A stretch of DNA of 64,000 nt from JAIBJN01 sp963830885. GTDB taxonomy: Bacteria; Actinomycetota; Thermoleophilia; Gaiellales; Gaiellaceae. The first letter of the stretch is position 1. Each line of letters begins with the position of its first letter. Position numbers and translations under genes: made by a program. Location: contig CAWHOA010000022.1 in NCBI GenBank assembly GCA_963830885.1, positions 1-64,000 of the forward strand. Reading direction: 5' to 3'. Below, piece after piece: positions 10,295-19,509 of the stretch. A model generated the notes under the pieces. The model saw only the letters and a program-made list of their open reading frames with translations, searched no databases and had not been told where the DNA came from.

Positions 10295-10860
10295 CAGGCG
10301 GCCTCCTCCTCGTCGTCCGAGGTCGGCATGGCGCTCCCGAGGATCACGCCCCCGACCGCGGCGACCAGCAGCACGATCGAGGTCACCTCGAAGGCGAGCA
10401 GGTGGTCGCTGAGGAAGAGCTCGCCGATCTGTGCCGGCGAGCCGAAGGCGCCGCTGACCTGGGCGGTGTTGCTCAGGTCGTCGCCGGCCTTGAGGGCGAT
10501 GACGACGATCACCTCGAGCGCGATCGCGGCCGCTGCGACGATCGCGGTCACGTTCTGCAGCGTCGGCCCGCCGGCCCAGGGCGCGTCAGCCCGTCCTCCC
10601 AGGTACGCGAGGACGAAGACGAACATGATCACGATCGCGCCCGCGTAGACGATCACCTGCGCACCGGCGACGAACTCTCCGGCGAGCAGCAGGTAGAGGA
10701 CCGCCAGCGAGGCGAGGTTCCCGATCAGCGCGAGCGCGCTGAAGAACGGGTTGGCGAAGAGGACGACCGCGACGCCCGAGGCGAGGAGCGCGAGCGCCGC
10801 CGCGATCCACACGATCCAGACGAGGATGTTCGAGGCCGAGGCGGCGAGGACGAGCTCCAT
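10294..10860 (-). CDS. nuoJ: NADH-quinone oxidoreductase subunit J
   Basis: 188 residues from the ATG at 10860 (MELVLAASASNILVW); the longer open frame upstream is shadow coding. Five hydrophobic helices and the conserved FVAGAQVIVYAGAIVIMFVFVLAYLG segment define NuoJ of the complex I membrane arm. It begins 19 bases after nuoI and ends in an acidic tail DDEEEAA that overlaps the nuoK start. Confidence 0.95.
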   Translation of the reverse strand: MELVLAASASNILVWIVWIAAALALLASGVAVVLFANPFFSALALIGNLASLAVLYLLLAGEFVAGAQVIVYAGAIVIMFVFVLAYLGGRADAPWAGGPTLQNVTAIVAAAAIALEVIVVIALKAGDDLSNTAQVSGAFGSPAQIGELFLSDHLLAFEVTSIVLLVAAVGGVILGSAMPTSDDEEEAA

Positions 10861-10879
10861 CAGTGCCCCGCCAGGTCTG

Positions 10880-11377
10880 TCACGACTCGGCCTTCCAGGC
10901 GGGGATCGGCGTGTCGTAGAGGTCGCGGTCGGCAACCGGCATGCGCTTGACCGGCTCCGCGAGGAGCATGTCCTTCGTGTAGATGAGGTCGTCGCGCGAG
11001 TACTCCGCGATCTCGAACTCGGCCTCGAGGGTGATCGCGTCGAACGGGCAGGCGAGCTCGCAGTACCCGCAGAAGATGCAGCGCGAGAGGTTGATCTCGT
11101 AGATGCGCGCATAGCGCTCGCCCGGGCTGACACGGTTGTCCGGCGTGTTCTCGGCGGCCACGACCCGGATGCAGTCCGCCGGGCAGGCGGCGGCGCAGAG
11201 CGAGCAGCCGACGCACTTCTCGAGCCCGTTCTCGTGCTTCCAGAGCCGGTGCCGGCCGCGGAAGCGCGGGTACACCGGCCGCTTGTAGTCCGGGTACTGC
11301 TGGGTGATCGGCTTCTTGAACATCTGCCGGAACGTGACGGCGAAGCCCTTGAAGCTGTCGAACGGCTGGGGGCTCAT
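10880..11377 (-). CDS. nuoI: NADH-quinone oxidoreductase subunit I
   Basis: 165 residues. It carries two 4Fe-4S ferredoxin motifs (CVGCSLCAAACP and CIFCGYCELACP) that hold clusters N6a and N6b and pass electrons toward NuoB. The N-terminal amphipathic GFAVTFRQMFKKPITQQYP is typical. It starts with an ATG at 11377 and is separated from nuoH by 130 bases that hold strong hairpins. Confidence 0.96.
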   Translation of the reverse strand: MSPQPFDSFKGFAVTFRQMFKKPITQQYPDYKRPVYPRFRGRHRLWKHENGLEKCVGCSLCAAACPADCIRVVAAENTPDNRVSPGERYARIYEINLSRCIFCGYCELACPFDAITLEAEFEIAEYSRDDLIYTKDMLLAEPVKRMPVADRDLYDTPIPAWKAES

Positions 11378-11455
11378 CGGCCGGCCCCCGGCCGATGAGT
11401 GGGAGGGTGTGTGAGGGAACCGAGAGGTTCCTTCACTGCATCGAAGAAGGGGGTC

Positions 11456-11482
11456 CGTGGGGGAAACATGGTTTCCCCCACG
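11456..11482. repeat. perfect 12-bp stem, 3-base loop hairpin between nuoH and nuoI
   Basis: The stem CGTGGGGGAAAC pairs exactly with GTTTCCCCCACG around the loop ATG. It lies in the only sizeable gap inside the nuo operon before the F/G gap. A second small hairpin (GGAACC-GAGA-GGTTCC) lies at about 11417-11432, and a GCGAGC-rich stretch flanks it on the nuoH side. There is no T-tract, so an extragenic palindrome or RNA-processing/stability element is more likely than a terminator. Confidence 0.7.
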
Positions 11483-11507
11483 CGAGCGAGCCGAAGGCGA
11501 GCGACCC

Positions 11508-12503
11508 TCATGCGTAGACCACCACCACGGCCGTCACGACCGCGTTGAGCGTGGCGACCGGAAGGAGGATCTTCCAGCCGACCTTCATCAGCTGGTCGTA
11601 GCGCAGGCGCGGCAATGTCGCGCGCAGCCACATGAAGATGAACACGACGAGCCCCAGCTTGATGACGAACCAGAGCGGGCCGGGAAGCACGGGACCGCTC
11701 CAGCCGCCGAAGAAGAGCGTCACGGCCAGGCCGGAGAGCGTGATCATGTTGACGTACTCCGCCATGGCAAAGAGGCCGTAGCGCATGCCGCTGTACTCGG
11801 TCTGGTAGCCCGCCACGAGCTCCGTCTCGGCCTCGGGCAGGTCGAACGGCGGCCTGTTCGTCTCGGCGACGCCGGCGACGAAGAAGACGAGGAGGCCGAC
11901 GAGCTGCGGGAGCGCGAACCACGTCGTCTCCTGCTGCTTCCCGACGATGTCGACGAGCGAGAGGCTTCCGGCCATGATCACCACGCCGAGCACGGAGAGC
12001 GCGAGCGCGACCTCGTAGGAGACGAGCTGCGCCGCGGTGCGCATGGAGCCGAGGAGCGAGTACTTCGAGTCGCTCGCCCACCCGCCGACGAGGAAGGCGT
12101 AGATGCCGATCGCGCCGAGAGCGAAGATGAGCAGCACGCCGATGGAGACGTCGGCGACCCAACCGGTGACGTCGTAGCCGCCGATCTCCCAGACGGGGCC
12201 GAAGGGGATGACGCTGAAGGCCGCGAGCGCCGTGAATGCGGCGACGACGGGCGCCGCGAAGTAGAGAAGGTCGACGGCCCCGGTCGGCGAGAAGCTCTCC
12301 TTGCGGATCAGCTTGACGAGGTCGGCGATCGGCTGGCCGAGGCCGTACGGCCCGGCGCGGTTCGGCCCGTAGCGGAGCTGCATCCGGCCGAGGAGCTTGC
12401 GCTCGAGCCAGGTCGCATAGGCGAAGCAGACCATCACGAGGTTGATGACGATGAACGCCTTGATGACGTCGATCCACCAGGGCTGGTTCAGCTGCTCAGG
12501 CAC
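11508..12503 (-). CDS. nuoH: NADH-quinone oxidoreductase subunit H
   Basis: 331 residues, eight-helix membrane subunit at the quinone-binding junction of complex I. Motifs: WLERKLLGRMQLRYGPNRAGP, GLGQPIADLVKLIRKE, GGWASDSKYSLLGSMRTAAQ, ETNRPPFDLPEAETELVAGY and RATLPRLRYDQLMKVGWK. It starts at a GTG (12503) inside the last codons of nuoG (8-base overlap). Confidence 0.96.
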   Translation of the reverse strand: MPEQLNQPWWIDVIKAFIVINLVMVCFAYATWLERKLLGRMQLRYGPNRAGPYGLGQPIADLVKLIRKESFSPTGAVDLLYFAAPVVAAFTALAAFSVIPFGPVWEIGGYDVTGWVADVSIGVLLIFALGAIGIYAFLVGGWASDSKYSLLGSMRTAAQLVSYEVALALSVLGVVIMAGSLSLVDIVGKQQETTWFALPQLVGLLVFFVAGVAETNRPPFDLPEAETELVAGYQTEYSGMRYGLFAMAEYVNMITLSGLAVTLFFGGWSGPVLPGPLWFVIKLGLVVFIFMWLRATLPRLRYDQLMKVGWKILLPVATLNAVVTAVVVVYA

Positions 12504-14703
12504 CGGTCTTCTCCACCTGAACGCGGTCGGCCAGTCCCTCGGCGTGCTCGGCCGCGACCCGCACGACGCCGACGCGGAGCTTGCGGCTCAGGCGTGCCCG
12601 CAGCTCTTTCGTCGTCCCGTTGGAGCTGACCCGCACGGTCTCCCCCGGGGCGATCTCGCGTGTCGCGGCGTCGTCGTAGGCGAGCTCGACCTCCGCCGGG
12701 GGGCGTTGGAACTGGAGCTGCGGCACGCGCTCGACCGCGGCGCCGCTGAAGAGCGTGCTGTAGCGGACGAGCGCGAGCCCCGGACCGGCGGCCTTGCCGG
12801 TCGCCGCCTGCGGGTCGGGCTGCGTCCACGCAAACTCGTCGCTGGGCGGAAGCTCGGCCTTCTCCGCGGCTGTGGGTGCCGCCCAGGGATCGACGGCGAC
12901 GCCGAAGCGCTCAGCGAGTCGCGCGAGCCACTCGAGCTCGTCGGGGCCTTCCGGGACGACGGCGCGGCGCAGACGCTGCGGGCGCCCTTCGAGGTTGACG
13001 AACGTGCCCTCGCGCTCGAGGTAGCTCGTACCCGGGACGACGACGTGCGACCACGCGGTGAGGTCGCTCTGGAACATCGCGGTCGTGAGCACGAAGCGGG
13101 CGCGGGCGGCCAGCTCGGCGACCCGCGGGTCGGAGCCCGCCTCGTCGCCCGAGACGATCAGGGCGCCGATCTCACCCTCGGCGAGCGGGTCGGAGCGTCC
13201 CTCGCCCAGCGCGTACCAGGCCTGTGCGACACCCTTGCCGTTCGGCGTGCGAGGCAGCGCGTACACGGCGACGTGCGCCCCGGCCGTCTCGGCCAGGTCG
13301 CTCGCCAGCGCCCCGACGTGGCGGCCGCCGGTGGGGTCGTCCTCCGACCACACGAGCGCGATGCGGGCGGCCCCGCGCACGCGCTCGGCCGTCTCCCTGA
13401 GCTCGGCCGGGACCTGCGCGCCCGAGCGGAGAGCGGCGCACACCTGCGGCGCCGAGCCCGGCGCGACCTGGACGTCGCCGGCCGGGTTGAGGGTGATCAC
13501 CTCGGCGCCCCGGCGCCGGGCTGCGCGCAGCCAGAGGTCGACGACCGGCGCCCGCTCGATCACGGGGTCGTCGCCGAGCACGAGGCAGACATCGGCGTCC
13601 TGGATCGCGGAGAGGGGGGCGCGGAAGGCGGCGAGGCCGCCTTCCCAGTCGTCCGGGAGGAGGGCGGTGTCGGACCCGAGCCCCTCGCGGACGATCCGGG
13701 CGAGGGCGGTTGCCTGCTCGACGGTCTCGCCGCCCGAGAACGCGACCACGACCGAGCCGTCTGCCTCGCGGAGGCCGGTCTCGGCAGCGTCGAGCGCCTC
13801 CTCGTGCGTCACCGCCTCGAAGCCGCGCCGGCGCACGCGGACGAGCGGCTCCCGGATGCGGTCCTCGGCGCGCAGGTGGTCGTAGGCGAACCGGCCCTTG
13901 TCGCAGAGCCAGCCCTCGTGGATCTCCGGGTGGTTGCGCGAGAGGATGCGCGCGACCTTCCCCTCGCGCGTCGTCGCCCAGACGTTGCAGCCGACCGGGC
14001 AGAGCCCGCAGACGGTCGGGACGTTCTGGATCTCCCACGGCCGTGCGCGGAAGCGGTAGGTGGTCGACGTCAGCGCGCCGACGGGGCAGAGCTCGACGAC
14101 GTTGCCGGAGAAGTGCGCGCGGTATGGCTCGTCCTCGAACGTCGCGATCATCGACGAGGCGCCCCGATTGACCGCGACGAGCTGGCCGTCCTCGGACACG
14201 TCCTCGGAGAAGCGCGTGCAGCGGTAGCAGAGGATGCAGCGCTCCCGGTCGAGCGCGATCAGCGGCGAGATCGGGATCGGCTTGTCGAAGGTGCGCTTCG
14301 GGAAGAGCATCCGGGTGGAGCCCGGTCCGAAGCGAAAGGTCAAGTCCTGGAGCGGGCACTCGCCGCCCTTGTCGCAGTCGGGGCAGTCGAGCGGATGGTT
14401 GAGCAGGATGAACTCGAGGATCGCGTTCTGGCCCTCGGACGCCTTCTCGCTCGTCGCGGCCGTCTTGAGCACGAGCCCGTCCGTGGCCGTCAGCGTGCAG
14501 GCGGCCTGGAGCTTCGGCAGGCCCTCGACCTCGCACAGGCACATCCGGCAGGCCCCGACCGGCGGGCCGAGGCGGGGCTCGTAGCAGAAGACGGGGATCT
14601 CGATCCCGACCGATGCCGCCGTTTCGACCAGGCCCTGCCCCTTCGGTGCCTGGAGCTCCTGCCCGTCGATCGTGACCGTGACCAGGTCGGGCTGTGCGCT
14701 CAT
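12496..14703 (-). CDS. nuoG: NADH-quinone oxidoreductase subunit G
   Basis: About 735 residues from ATG 14703; an in-frame GTG lies two codons earlier. The N-terminal 2Fe-2S domain has CYEPRLGPPVGACRMCLCEV, then HPLDCPDCDKGGECPLQDL and the 4Fe-4S set CILCYRCTRFSEDV / VELCPVGALTS. A molybdopterin-oxidoreductase-like domain starts CGLCPVGCNVW with the extra N7-type cysteines and later WLCDKGRFAYDHL. The peripheral arm subunit passes electrons from NuoE/F inward. The C-terminal half is weakly conserved, as usual. Confidence 0.95.
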   Translation of the reverse strand: MSAQPDLVTVTIDGQELQAPKGQGLVETAASVGIEIPVFCYEPRLGPPVGACRMCLCEVEGLPKLQAACTLTATDGLVLKTAATSEKASEGQNAILEFILLNHPLDCPDCDKGGECPLQDLTFRFGPGSTRMLFPKRTFDKPIPISPLIALDRERCILCYRCTRFSEDVSEDGQLVAVNRGASSMIATFEDEPYRAHFSGNVVELCPVGALTSTTYRFRARPWEIQNVPTVCGLCPVGCNVWATTREGKVARILSRNHPEIHEGWLCDKGRFAYDHLRAEDRIREPLVRVRRRGFEAVTHEEALDAAETGLREADGSVVVAFSGGETVEQATALARIVREGLGSDTALLPDDWEGGLAAFRAPLSAIQDADVCLVLGDDPVIERAPVVDLWLRAARRRGAEVITLNPAGDVQVAPGSAPQVCAALRSGAQVPAELRETAERVRGAARIALVWSEDDPTGGRHVGALASDLAETAGAHVAVYALPRTPNGKGVAQAWYALGEGRSDPLAEGEIGALIVSGDEAGSDPRVAELAARARFVLTTAMFQSDLTAWSHVVVPGTSYLEREGTFVNLEGRPQRLRRAVVPEGPDELEWLARLAERFGVAVDPWAAPTAAEKAELPPSDEFAWTQPDPQAATGKAAGPGLALVRYSTLFSGAAVERVPQLQFQRPPAEVELAYDDAATREIAPGETVRVSSNGTTKELRARLSRKLRVGVVRVAAEHAEGLADRVQVEKTGA

Positions 14704-14812
14704 CGGCACGCTTCCGGCACGGTCCGCGCACCACGGGTGCGCTTTTCCGCGTTAGGCTCGAAAGCGGGTGGTGGGCTGGGGTGCCCCGAAGTAACTAAGG
14801 GACGGGCGTGGG

Positions 14813-16171
14813 TCATGGCCCGACGGGCACCTCGATCTCGCTGCGCACGTGCGCGTGGTGCTGGTCGACCGGCGCGAGCACGCCCTCGAGGGACGACTCG
14901 CCGCCGAAGGGGCAGCCTCCCTCGTCGATGTGGCGCTGGTACTCGTCCCGGAAGCGCGCGACGTAGCTGGCGATCGGCATCGCGGCGGCGTCGCCGAGCG
15001 GACAGAGGCAGTTGCCGAGGATCCGGTCGCACACGTTCAGGAGCACGTCGAGCTCGCCCTGCGTCGCCTCGCCGGCCTCGATCTTCCTGAGCAGCTGCAC
15101 CATCCAGCGCGTCCCCTCGCGGCAGGGCGTGCACTTCCCGCAGGACTCGTGCATGTAGAACTGCGCGACCCGTAGGCCGAGCTGCACCATGCAGCAGCGG
15201 TCGTCGATGACGATCACGGCACCGGAGCCGAGCATCGTCCCGGCCGCCGCCATCGAGTCGAAGTCGAGCGGCGTGTCCACCTCTGCCGCCGTCAGCACCG
15301 GCACGGACGAGCCGCCGGGAATGACCGCCTTCAGCTCGCGCCCGTCCGGGATCCCGCCCCCGAGGTCGTAGATCAGCTCGCGCAGCGTCGTGCCCAGCTC
15401 GAGCTCGTAGTTCCCGCCGTTCGCGACGTTGCCGGAGAGCGAGAAGACACGCGTGCCGGCGGAGTTCTCGACGCCAAGCGCCGCGTACGCGGCGCCGCCC
15501 ATCTCGACGATCTTCGGGACCGTCGCCAGCGTCTCGACGTTGTTGATCAGCGTCGGCGAGGCGTACAGGCCGGAGATGGCCGGGAACGGCGGCTTCGTCC
15601 GCGGCTGGCCGCGGCTGCCCTCGAGCGACTCGAGCAGGCCGGTCTCCTCGCCGCAGATGTAGGCGCCGGCGCCGCGGTGCACGACGACGGTGAGGTCCCA
15701 GCCGGAGCCCAGCACGTCCTTGCCGACGAACCCGGCTTCGCGCGCCTCCTCCAGCGCCGCGATCAGGATCTCGTACTCGGTGAGGTACTCGCCGCGCACG
15801 TAGATGAAGGCCAGGCTCGACCCGATCGTGTACGAGGCGATGAAGACGCCTTCGATGAACAGGTGCGGGACGCGGAGCATCAGCTCGCGGTCCTTGAACG
15901 TCCCCGGCTCGGACTCGTCGGCGTTGACGACGAGGTAGATCGGCTTCGGCGTGTCCTCGGGCTTCGGCAGGAAGCTGGCCTTCCGGCCCATGGGGAAGCC
16001 GGCACCGCCGCGCCCGCGCACGTTGGCGGCGAGCAGCTCGTCGAGCACGGCCTGGCGCTCCATGCCGACCGCCTTGCGCAGCGAGCCGTAGCCGCCGACC
16101 GCCTCGTACTCGGCCAGCTTCGTCAGGTCATGGGTGTCCGCGTCCTCGAGGAGCAGCTCCCTAAGGGGCAT
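14813..16171 (-). CDS. nuoF: NADH-quinone oxidoreductase subunit F
   Basis: 452 residues, the FMN- and NADH-binding subunit. NADH/FMN motifs: RGRGGAGFPMGRKASF, VVNADESEPGTFKDRE and GAGAYICGEETGLLESLEG. The N3 4Fe-4S cluster ligands lie in ESCGKCTPCREGTRW and the later CLCPLGD. The ATG start overlaps the nuoE stop by 11 bases; a 109-base gap separates it from nuoG. Confidence 0.96.
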   Translation of the reverse strand: MPLRELLLEDADTHDLTKLAEYEAVGGYGSLRKAVGMERQAVLDELLAANVRGRGGAGFPMGRKASFLPKPEDTPKPIYLVVNADESEPGTFKDRELMLRVPHLFIEGVFIASYTIGSSLAFIYVRGEYLTEYEILIAALEEAREAGFVGKDVLGSGWDLTVVVHRGAGAYICGEETGLLESLEGSRGQPRTKPPFPAISGLYASPTLINNVETLATVPKIVEMGGAAYAALGVENSAGTRVFSLSGNVANGGNYELELGTTLRELIYDLGGGIPDGRELKAVIPGGSSVPVLTAAEVDTPLDFDSMAAAGTMLGSGAVIVIDDRCCMVQLGLRVAQFYMHESCGKCTPCREGTRWMVQLLRKIEAGEATQGELDVLLNVCDRILGNCLCPLGDAAAMPIASYVARFRDEYQRHIDEGGCPFGGESSLEGVLAPVDQHHAHVRSEIEVPVGP

Positions 16172-16631
16172 CGCGCAGCTCCCTGACGATCGCCGGCACG
16201 TCCTCGGGCCGGACGGGCTCGCGGTAGCGGTGGTCGACGGCGACCACCGTCCCCCAGCCGCAGCCCCCTGCGCACTCGACCGTACGGAGGGTCACCTCGC
16301 CGCCCGCGGTGGTCTCCCCGGCGTGGACGCCGAGCTCGCGCTCGAAGGCCTCCAGCACCTGCTGCGCCCCGACGAGCGCGCAGGAGATGTTCGTGCAGAT
16401 CTCGACCATGTGCCGGCCGACCGGCTCCAGCTGGAACATGTCGTAGAAGCTCGCGACCGCCTTGCAGTAGGCCGGCGTCAGCTCGAGCGCCTCGCCGACC
16501 TCGCGGAAGGCCTCGGGCGGGAGCCAGCCGCCGTGCTCCTCCTGCGCGAGCCTGAGCGCCGGCAGGACCGCGGAGCGGCTCTCCGGGTACTGCGCGGCGA
16601 CCTCCTGGATGCGGTCGTAGAGGGCGGTCAC
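16161..16631 (-). CDS. nuoE: NADH-quinone oxidoreductase subunit E
   Basis: 156 residues, a thioredoxin-like 2Fe-2S protein. The cluster N1a ligands are visible as EICTNISCALVG and VECAGGCGWG. It starts at GTG 16631, where GTGA overlaps the nuoD stop. The N-terminal helical domain (VAAQYPESRSAVLPALRLAQ) docks against NuoF. Confidence 0.95.
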   Translation of the reverse strand: MTALYDRIQEVAAQYPESRSAVLPALRLAQEEHGGWLPPEAFREVGEALELTPAYCKAVASFYDMFQLEPVGRHMVEICTNISCALVGAQQVLEAFERELGVHAGETTAGGEVTLRTVECAGGCGWGTVVAVDHRYREPVRPEDVPAIVRELRDAP

Positions 16632-17891
16632 CGGTCGACCTCGCCCATGACGGTGTCGAGCGAGCCGACGATGGCGATCAGGTCGGCGACGAGCGCGTCG
16701 CTCATGCAGGTCGCGGTCGCCTCGAGCGCGACGAAGGAGGGCGCGCGGAACTTCACGCGCCACGGCTTCGAGCCGCCGTCGGAGACGACGTAGCAGCCGA
16801 GCTCCCCGCGGGGGGACTCGATGGTCACGTAGACCTCGCCCTCCGGGACGCGGTAGCCCTCGGTCACGAGCTTGAAGTGGTGGATCAGGCTCTCCATCGA
16901 GGTGTGCAGCTCGTTGCGCGGCGGCAGGACGATCTTGCGGTCGTCCACGATCCACGCGCCCTCGGGCATCCCCTCGAGAGACTGGCGGACGATGCGCGTC
17001 GACTCGCGCATCTCGTCCATGTGCACCTTGTACCGGTCGAAGACGTCTCCGGCCTGGTACACCGGGACGTCGAAGTCGACCTGGTCGTACGCGAGGTACG
17101 GCTGCGTCTTGCGGAGGTCCCAGTCGACCCCGGAGGCGCGCAGCACCGGGCCGGACTGGCCGAGCGCGATCGCGTCCGCCGCCGAGAGGAGGCCGATGCC
17201 CTTCGTCCGCTCCAGCCAGATCGCCTGGCCGGAGAGGATCGACTCGTACTCGTCCACCCGCTTGATCATCGTGTCGCAGAAGGCGCGGCACTCGTCGTAG
17301 AAGCCGGCCGGGATGTCCTCCGCGAGCCCGCCGGCCTGGAAGTAGCGCGTGTGCATGCGGGCGCCGGTGACCAGCTCGAAGAGGTCGAGGATGGCGTCGC
17401 GCTCGCGGAAGCAGTACCAGAACATCGAGATCGCCCCCAGCTCGAGCGCGGCCGTGCCGAGCCAGACGAGGTGCGAGTGGATGCGGTTGAGCTCGCACAG
17501 GAGCATCCGCATCCACTGGGCCTTCGGCGGCGGCTCGACCCCCAGGAGCTGCTCGATCGCCAGCACGAAGACGAGCTCGTTGTTCTGGAAGGAGACGTAG
17601 TCGATGCGCTCGGGGTACGTGATCCCCTTCCACCACGTCTTGTGCTCCATGTTCTTCTCGAAGCCGGTGTGGAGGTAGCCGACCACGGCCCGCAGGCCGA
17701 CGACCTTCTCGCCGTTCAGCTCGACGACCAGGCGGAGGACGCCGTGCGTGGAGGGGTGGTTCGGGCCGAAGTTGACCTCGAGGATGTCGTCCTCGACGCG
17801 GAGCGCCGGGTCGACTTCGAGGATCGTCGGCGTCGGAGAGGGGATCCGGGTCTCCTCGTAGATCGGCGTCTTCGACTCCGCTGACGGCCAC
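16628..17891 (-). CDS. nuoD: NADH-quinone oxidoreductase subunit D, one-base insertion near its start
   Basis: 49-kDa-type subunit forming the quinone site with NuoB. Motifs: NFGPNHPSTHGVLRLVVELNGE, VGYLHTGFEKNMEHKTW, RVDEYESILSGQAIW, SPRGELGCYVVSDG and the C-terminal DTVMGEVDR. In the given sequence no ATG, GTG or TTG precedes the conserved N-terminus in frame; the frame runs straight back to the nuoC stop. Removing one C from GGCC near 17886 puts GTG 17891 in frame and gives MASAESKTPIYEETR, a normal N-terminus overlapping the nuoC stop (TAGTG). About 420 residues when repaired. Confidence 0.9.
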
Positions 17892-18451
17892 TATTCCTCC
17901 CCGGAGAAGCGCACCGGCTCCCCGCCGAGTGGGTAGTCCTTGCGGAGCGGATGCCCGTCCCAGTCGTCCTCCATCAGGATCCGGACGAGGTTGGGATGGC
18001 CGTCGAAGCGGATGCCCATCATGTCCCAGGCCTCGCGCTCGTGCCAGTCGGCAGTCGGCCACACCGAGACGACGCTCGGCACCGCCTCGCCGTCCTCGCA
18101 CCACACCTGCAGCCGGATGCGCGGCGCCTCGGAGGCTCCGGACTCGACCCGGAGCAGGTGATAGGAGACGGAGAAGCGCTGCGCCTTCGGCTCCGGCTGC
18201 TTCTGCAGGCCCCAGGAGCCCGGGCTGTTCAGGTCGCGGCCGCGCGGGTCGCCCCAGTAGCCGGCGACGCGCGGCTCGTCCCAGCCGAGGTAGTCGGCGG
18301 CTGCGATGTCGGAGAGAAAGTTGAAGCCGGCCTCGTCGCGCAGCCAGAGAGCCGCCTCCACGAGGCGCTCGCGCTCGACGACCACCGTCGTCTCGCCGTG
18401 GCCGGTCCGCTCCTCGACGAGCCCCGGCACGCCCGAGAGCGCCTGGGTCAC
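17891..18451 (-). CDS. nuoC: NADH-quinone oxidoreductase subunit C
   Basis: 186 residues from GTG 18451, whose GTGA overlaps the nuoB stop. This is the 30-kDa-type peripheral subunit. Typical segments are FNFLSDIAAADYL, RFSVSYHLLRVES and, near the C-terminus, WHEREAWDMMGIRFDGHP with RILMEDDWDGHPLRKDYPL. The stop TAG overlaps the presumed nuoD GTG by one base. Confidence 0.95.
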   Translation of the reverse strand: MTQALSGVPGLVEERTGHGETTVVVERERLVEAALWLRDEAGFNFLSDIAAADYLGWDEPRVAGYWGDPRGRDLNSPGSWGLQKQPEPKAQRFSVSYHLLRVESGASEAPRIRLQVWCEDGEAVPSVVSVWPTADWHEREAWDMMGIRFDGHPNLVRILMEDDWDGHPLRKDYPLGGEPVRFSGEE

Positions 18452-19032
18452 TCGGCGACTCCGCGGATCTCGTAGGCGGGAGGCACGCCGGCCTGGATCT
18501 TCTCCTGCAGGCGGACGATCCCCTCGATCAGCGCCTCCGGCCGAGGTGGGCAGCCGGGCACGTGGATGTCGACGGGGACGATCTTGTCGACGCCCTGGAG
18601 GATCGCGTAGTTGTTGAACATCCCGCCGGAGCTCGAGCAGGCGCCCATGGCGATGACCCACTTCGGCATGAGCATCTGGTCGTAGATCTCGCGCAGCGGC
18701 TGCGTCATCTTGTGCGAGACGCGGCCGGAGACGATCAGCAGGTCGGCCTGGCGCGGCGAGGAGCGGAACACCTCGGCGCCGAAGCGCGCGACGTCGTAGC
18801 GCGAGGAGACGATCGACATCATCTCGATCGCGCAGCAGGCGAGCCCGAACGTGTCGGGCCAGATCGAGTACCCCTGCGCCCAGGCGACCGCCTTCTCGAC
18901 GGTGGTCAGGCCCAGGCGCTCGGCGAGCTCGTCGGCGCCGAGCTCCTGCTCGAAGACGCTCGGGCCCTTGGCGCGCATGAGCGTCCGCTCGGACTGGAGG
19001 CCGTAGTCGGCCAGGCGCTTCTTCACCGCCAC
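18448..19032 (-). CDS. nuoB: NADH-quinone oxidoreductase subunit B
   Basis: 194 residues, carrier of the terminal cluster N2. The tandem-cysteine motif FGLACCAIEMM, then MGACSSSGGMF and HVPGCPPRPEALIEG supply the ligands. It begins inside the end of nuoA. Either GTG 19032 or GTG 19026 (a GTGA overlap with the nuoA stop) could be used; the second fits the coupling pattern of its neighbours. Confidence 0.95.
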   Translation of the reverse strand: MAVKKRLADYGLQSERTLMRAKGPSVFEQELGADELAERLGLTTVEKAVAWAQGYSIWPDTFGLACCAIEMMSIVSSRYDVARFGAEVFRSSPRQADLLIVSGRVSHKMTQPLREIYDQMLMPKWVIAMGACSSSGGMFNNYAILQGVDKIVPVDIHVPGCPPRPEALIEGIVRLQEKIQAGVPPAYEIRGVAE

Positions 19033-19418
19033 TCGAGCGCACCCCGCTTCCAGACGTAGACGTAGGCGATCGCGAGGATGCCGATGAAGAAGCCGAACTC
19101 GGCGAGCGCGAAGGCCCCGATCTGGTCGAGGACGACGGCCACCGGGTAGAGGAAGACGATCTCGATGTCGAAGACGATGAAGAGCATCGCCGTCAGGTAG
19201 AAGCTCACCGTGAAGCGCTGCTGCTTCGGCGGCCCGGTCGAGACGCCCGACTCGAACGGCATGCGCTGCGCCTTCGGCCGAGCCTGCTTGCGGCGGGTCG
19301 AGAAGGCGAAGGAGGCGAACAGCATCGTGGCCGGAATGGCTGCCGCGAAAAGCGCATAGACGAGGAACGGGAACCAGTCGTCGAGCGTCGCGAAGAGGAC
19401 GGCCTCCACGCCAGGCAT
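19023..19418 (-). CDS. nuoA: NADH-quinone oxidoreductase subunit A
   Basis: First gene of the nuo operon, about 131 residues with three transmembrane helices. Recognised by MPFESGVSTGP, RFTVSFYLTAMLFIVFDIE and EIVFLYPVAVVL. ATG 19418 overlaps a TAGGAT -10-like hexamer (19422-19417). GTG 19409 lies 7 bases after that hexamer and would give a leaderless start (VEAVLFATLDDW). I give the ATG but think the GTG equally likely. Confidence 0.93.
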   Translation of the reverse strand: MPGVEAVLFATLDDWFPFLVYALFAAAIPATMLFASFAFSTRRKQARPKAQRMPFESGVSTGPPKQQRFTVSFYLTAMLFIVFDIEIVFLYPVAVVLDQIGAFALAEFGFFIGILAIAYVYVWKRGALEWR

Positions 19419-19422
19419 CCTA
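19417..19422 (-). promoter_or_regulatory. candidate -10 of the nuo operon (TAGGAT)
   Basis: TAGGAT on the minus strand, 7 bases before GTG 19409 in nuoA. No good -35 is visible. It fits the leaderless pattern of this genome. Confidence 0.45.
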
Positions 19423-19509
19423 GCGCTCACAAGCGGTCTGCGCGGATCGGCGGAAACCGGCTCCACATCAGGGGAAACGGGGTGCAACCGCCGTCACAAA
19501 GTCGGCGCC

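Noticed and set aside
8321..10648. Long open frame on the plus strand opposite nuoK/nuoL (775 codons)
   Set aside because: Low-complexity Arg/Glu/Asp-rich translation antisense to well-conserved complex I genes; typical GC-rich shadow. The same holds for long frames opposite nuoG, E2 and the kinase.
16628..17900. NuoCD fusion or stop-codon readthrough
   Set aside because: nuoC and nuoD share a frame across the TAG, but a single-base correction yields a normal coupled GTG start, and six other +1 errors occur nearby.
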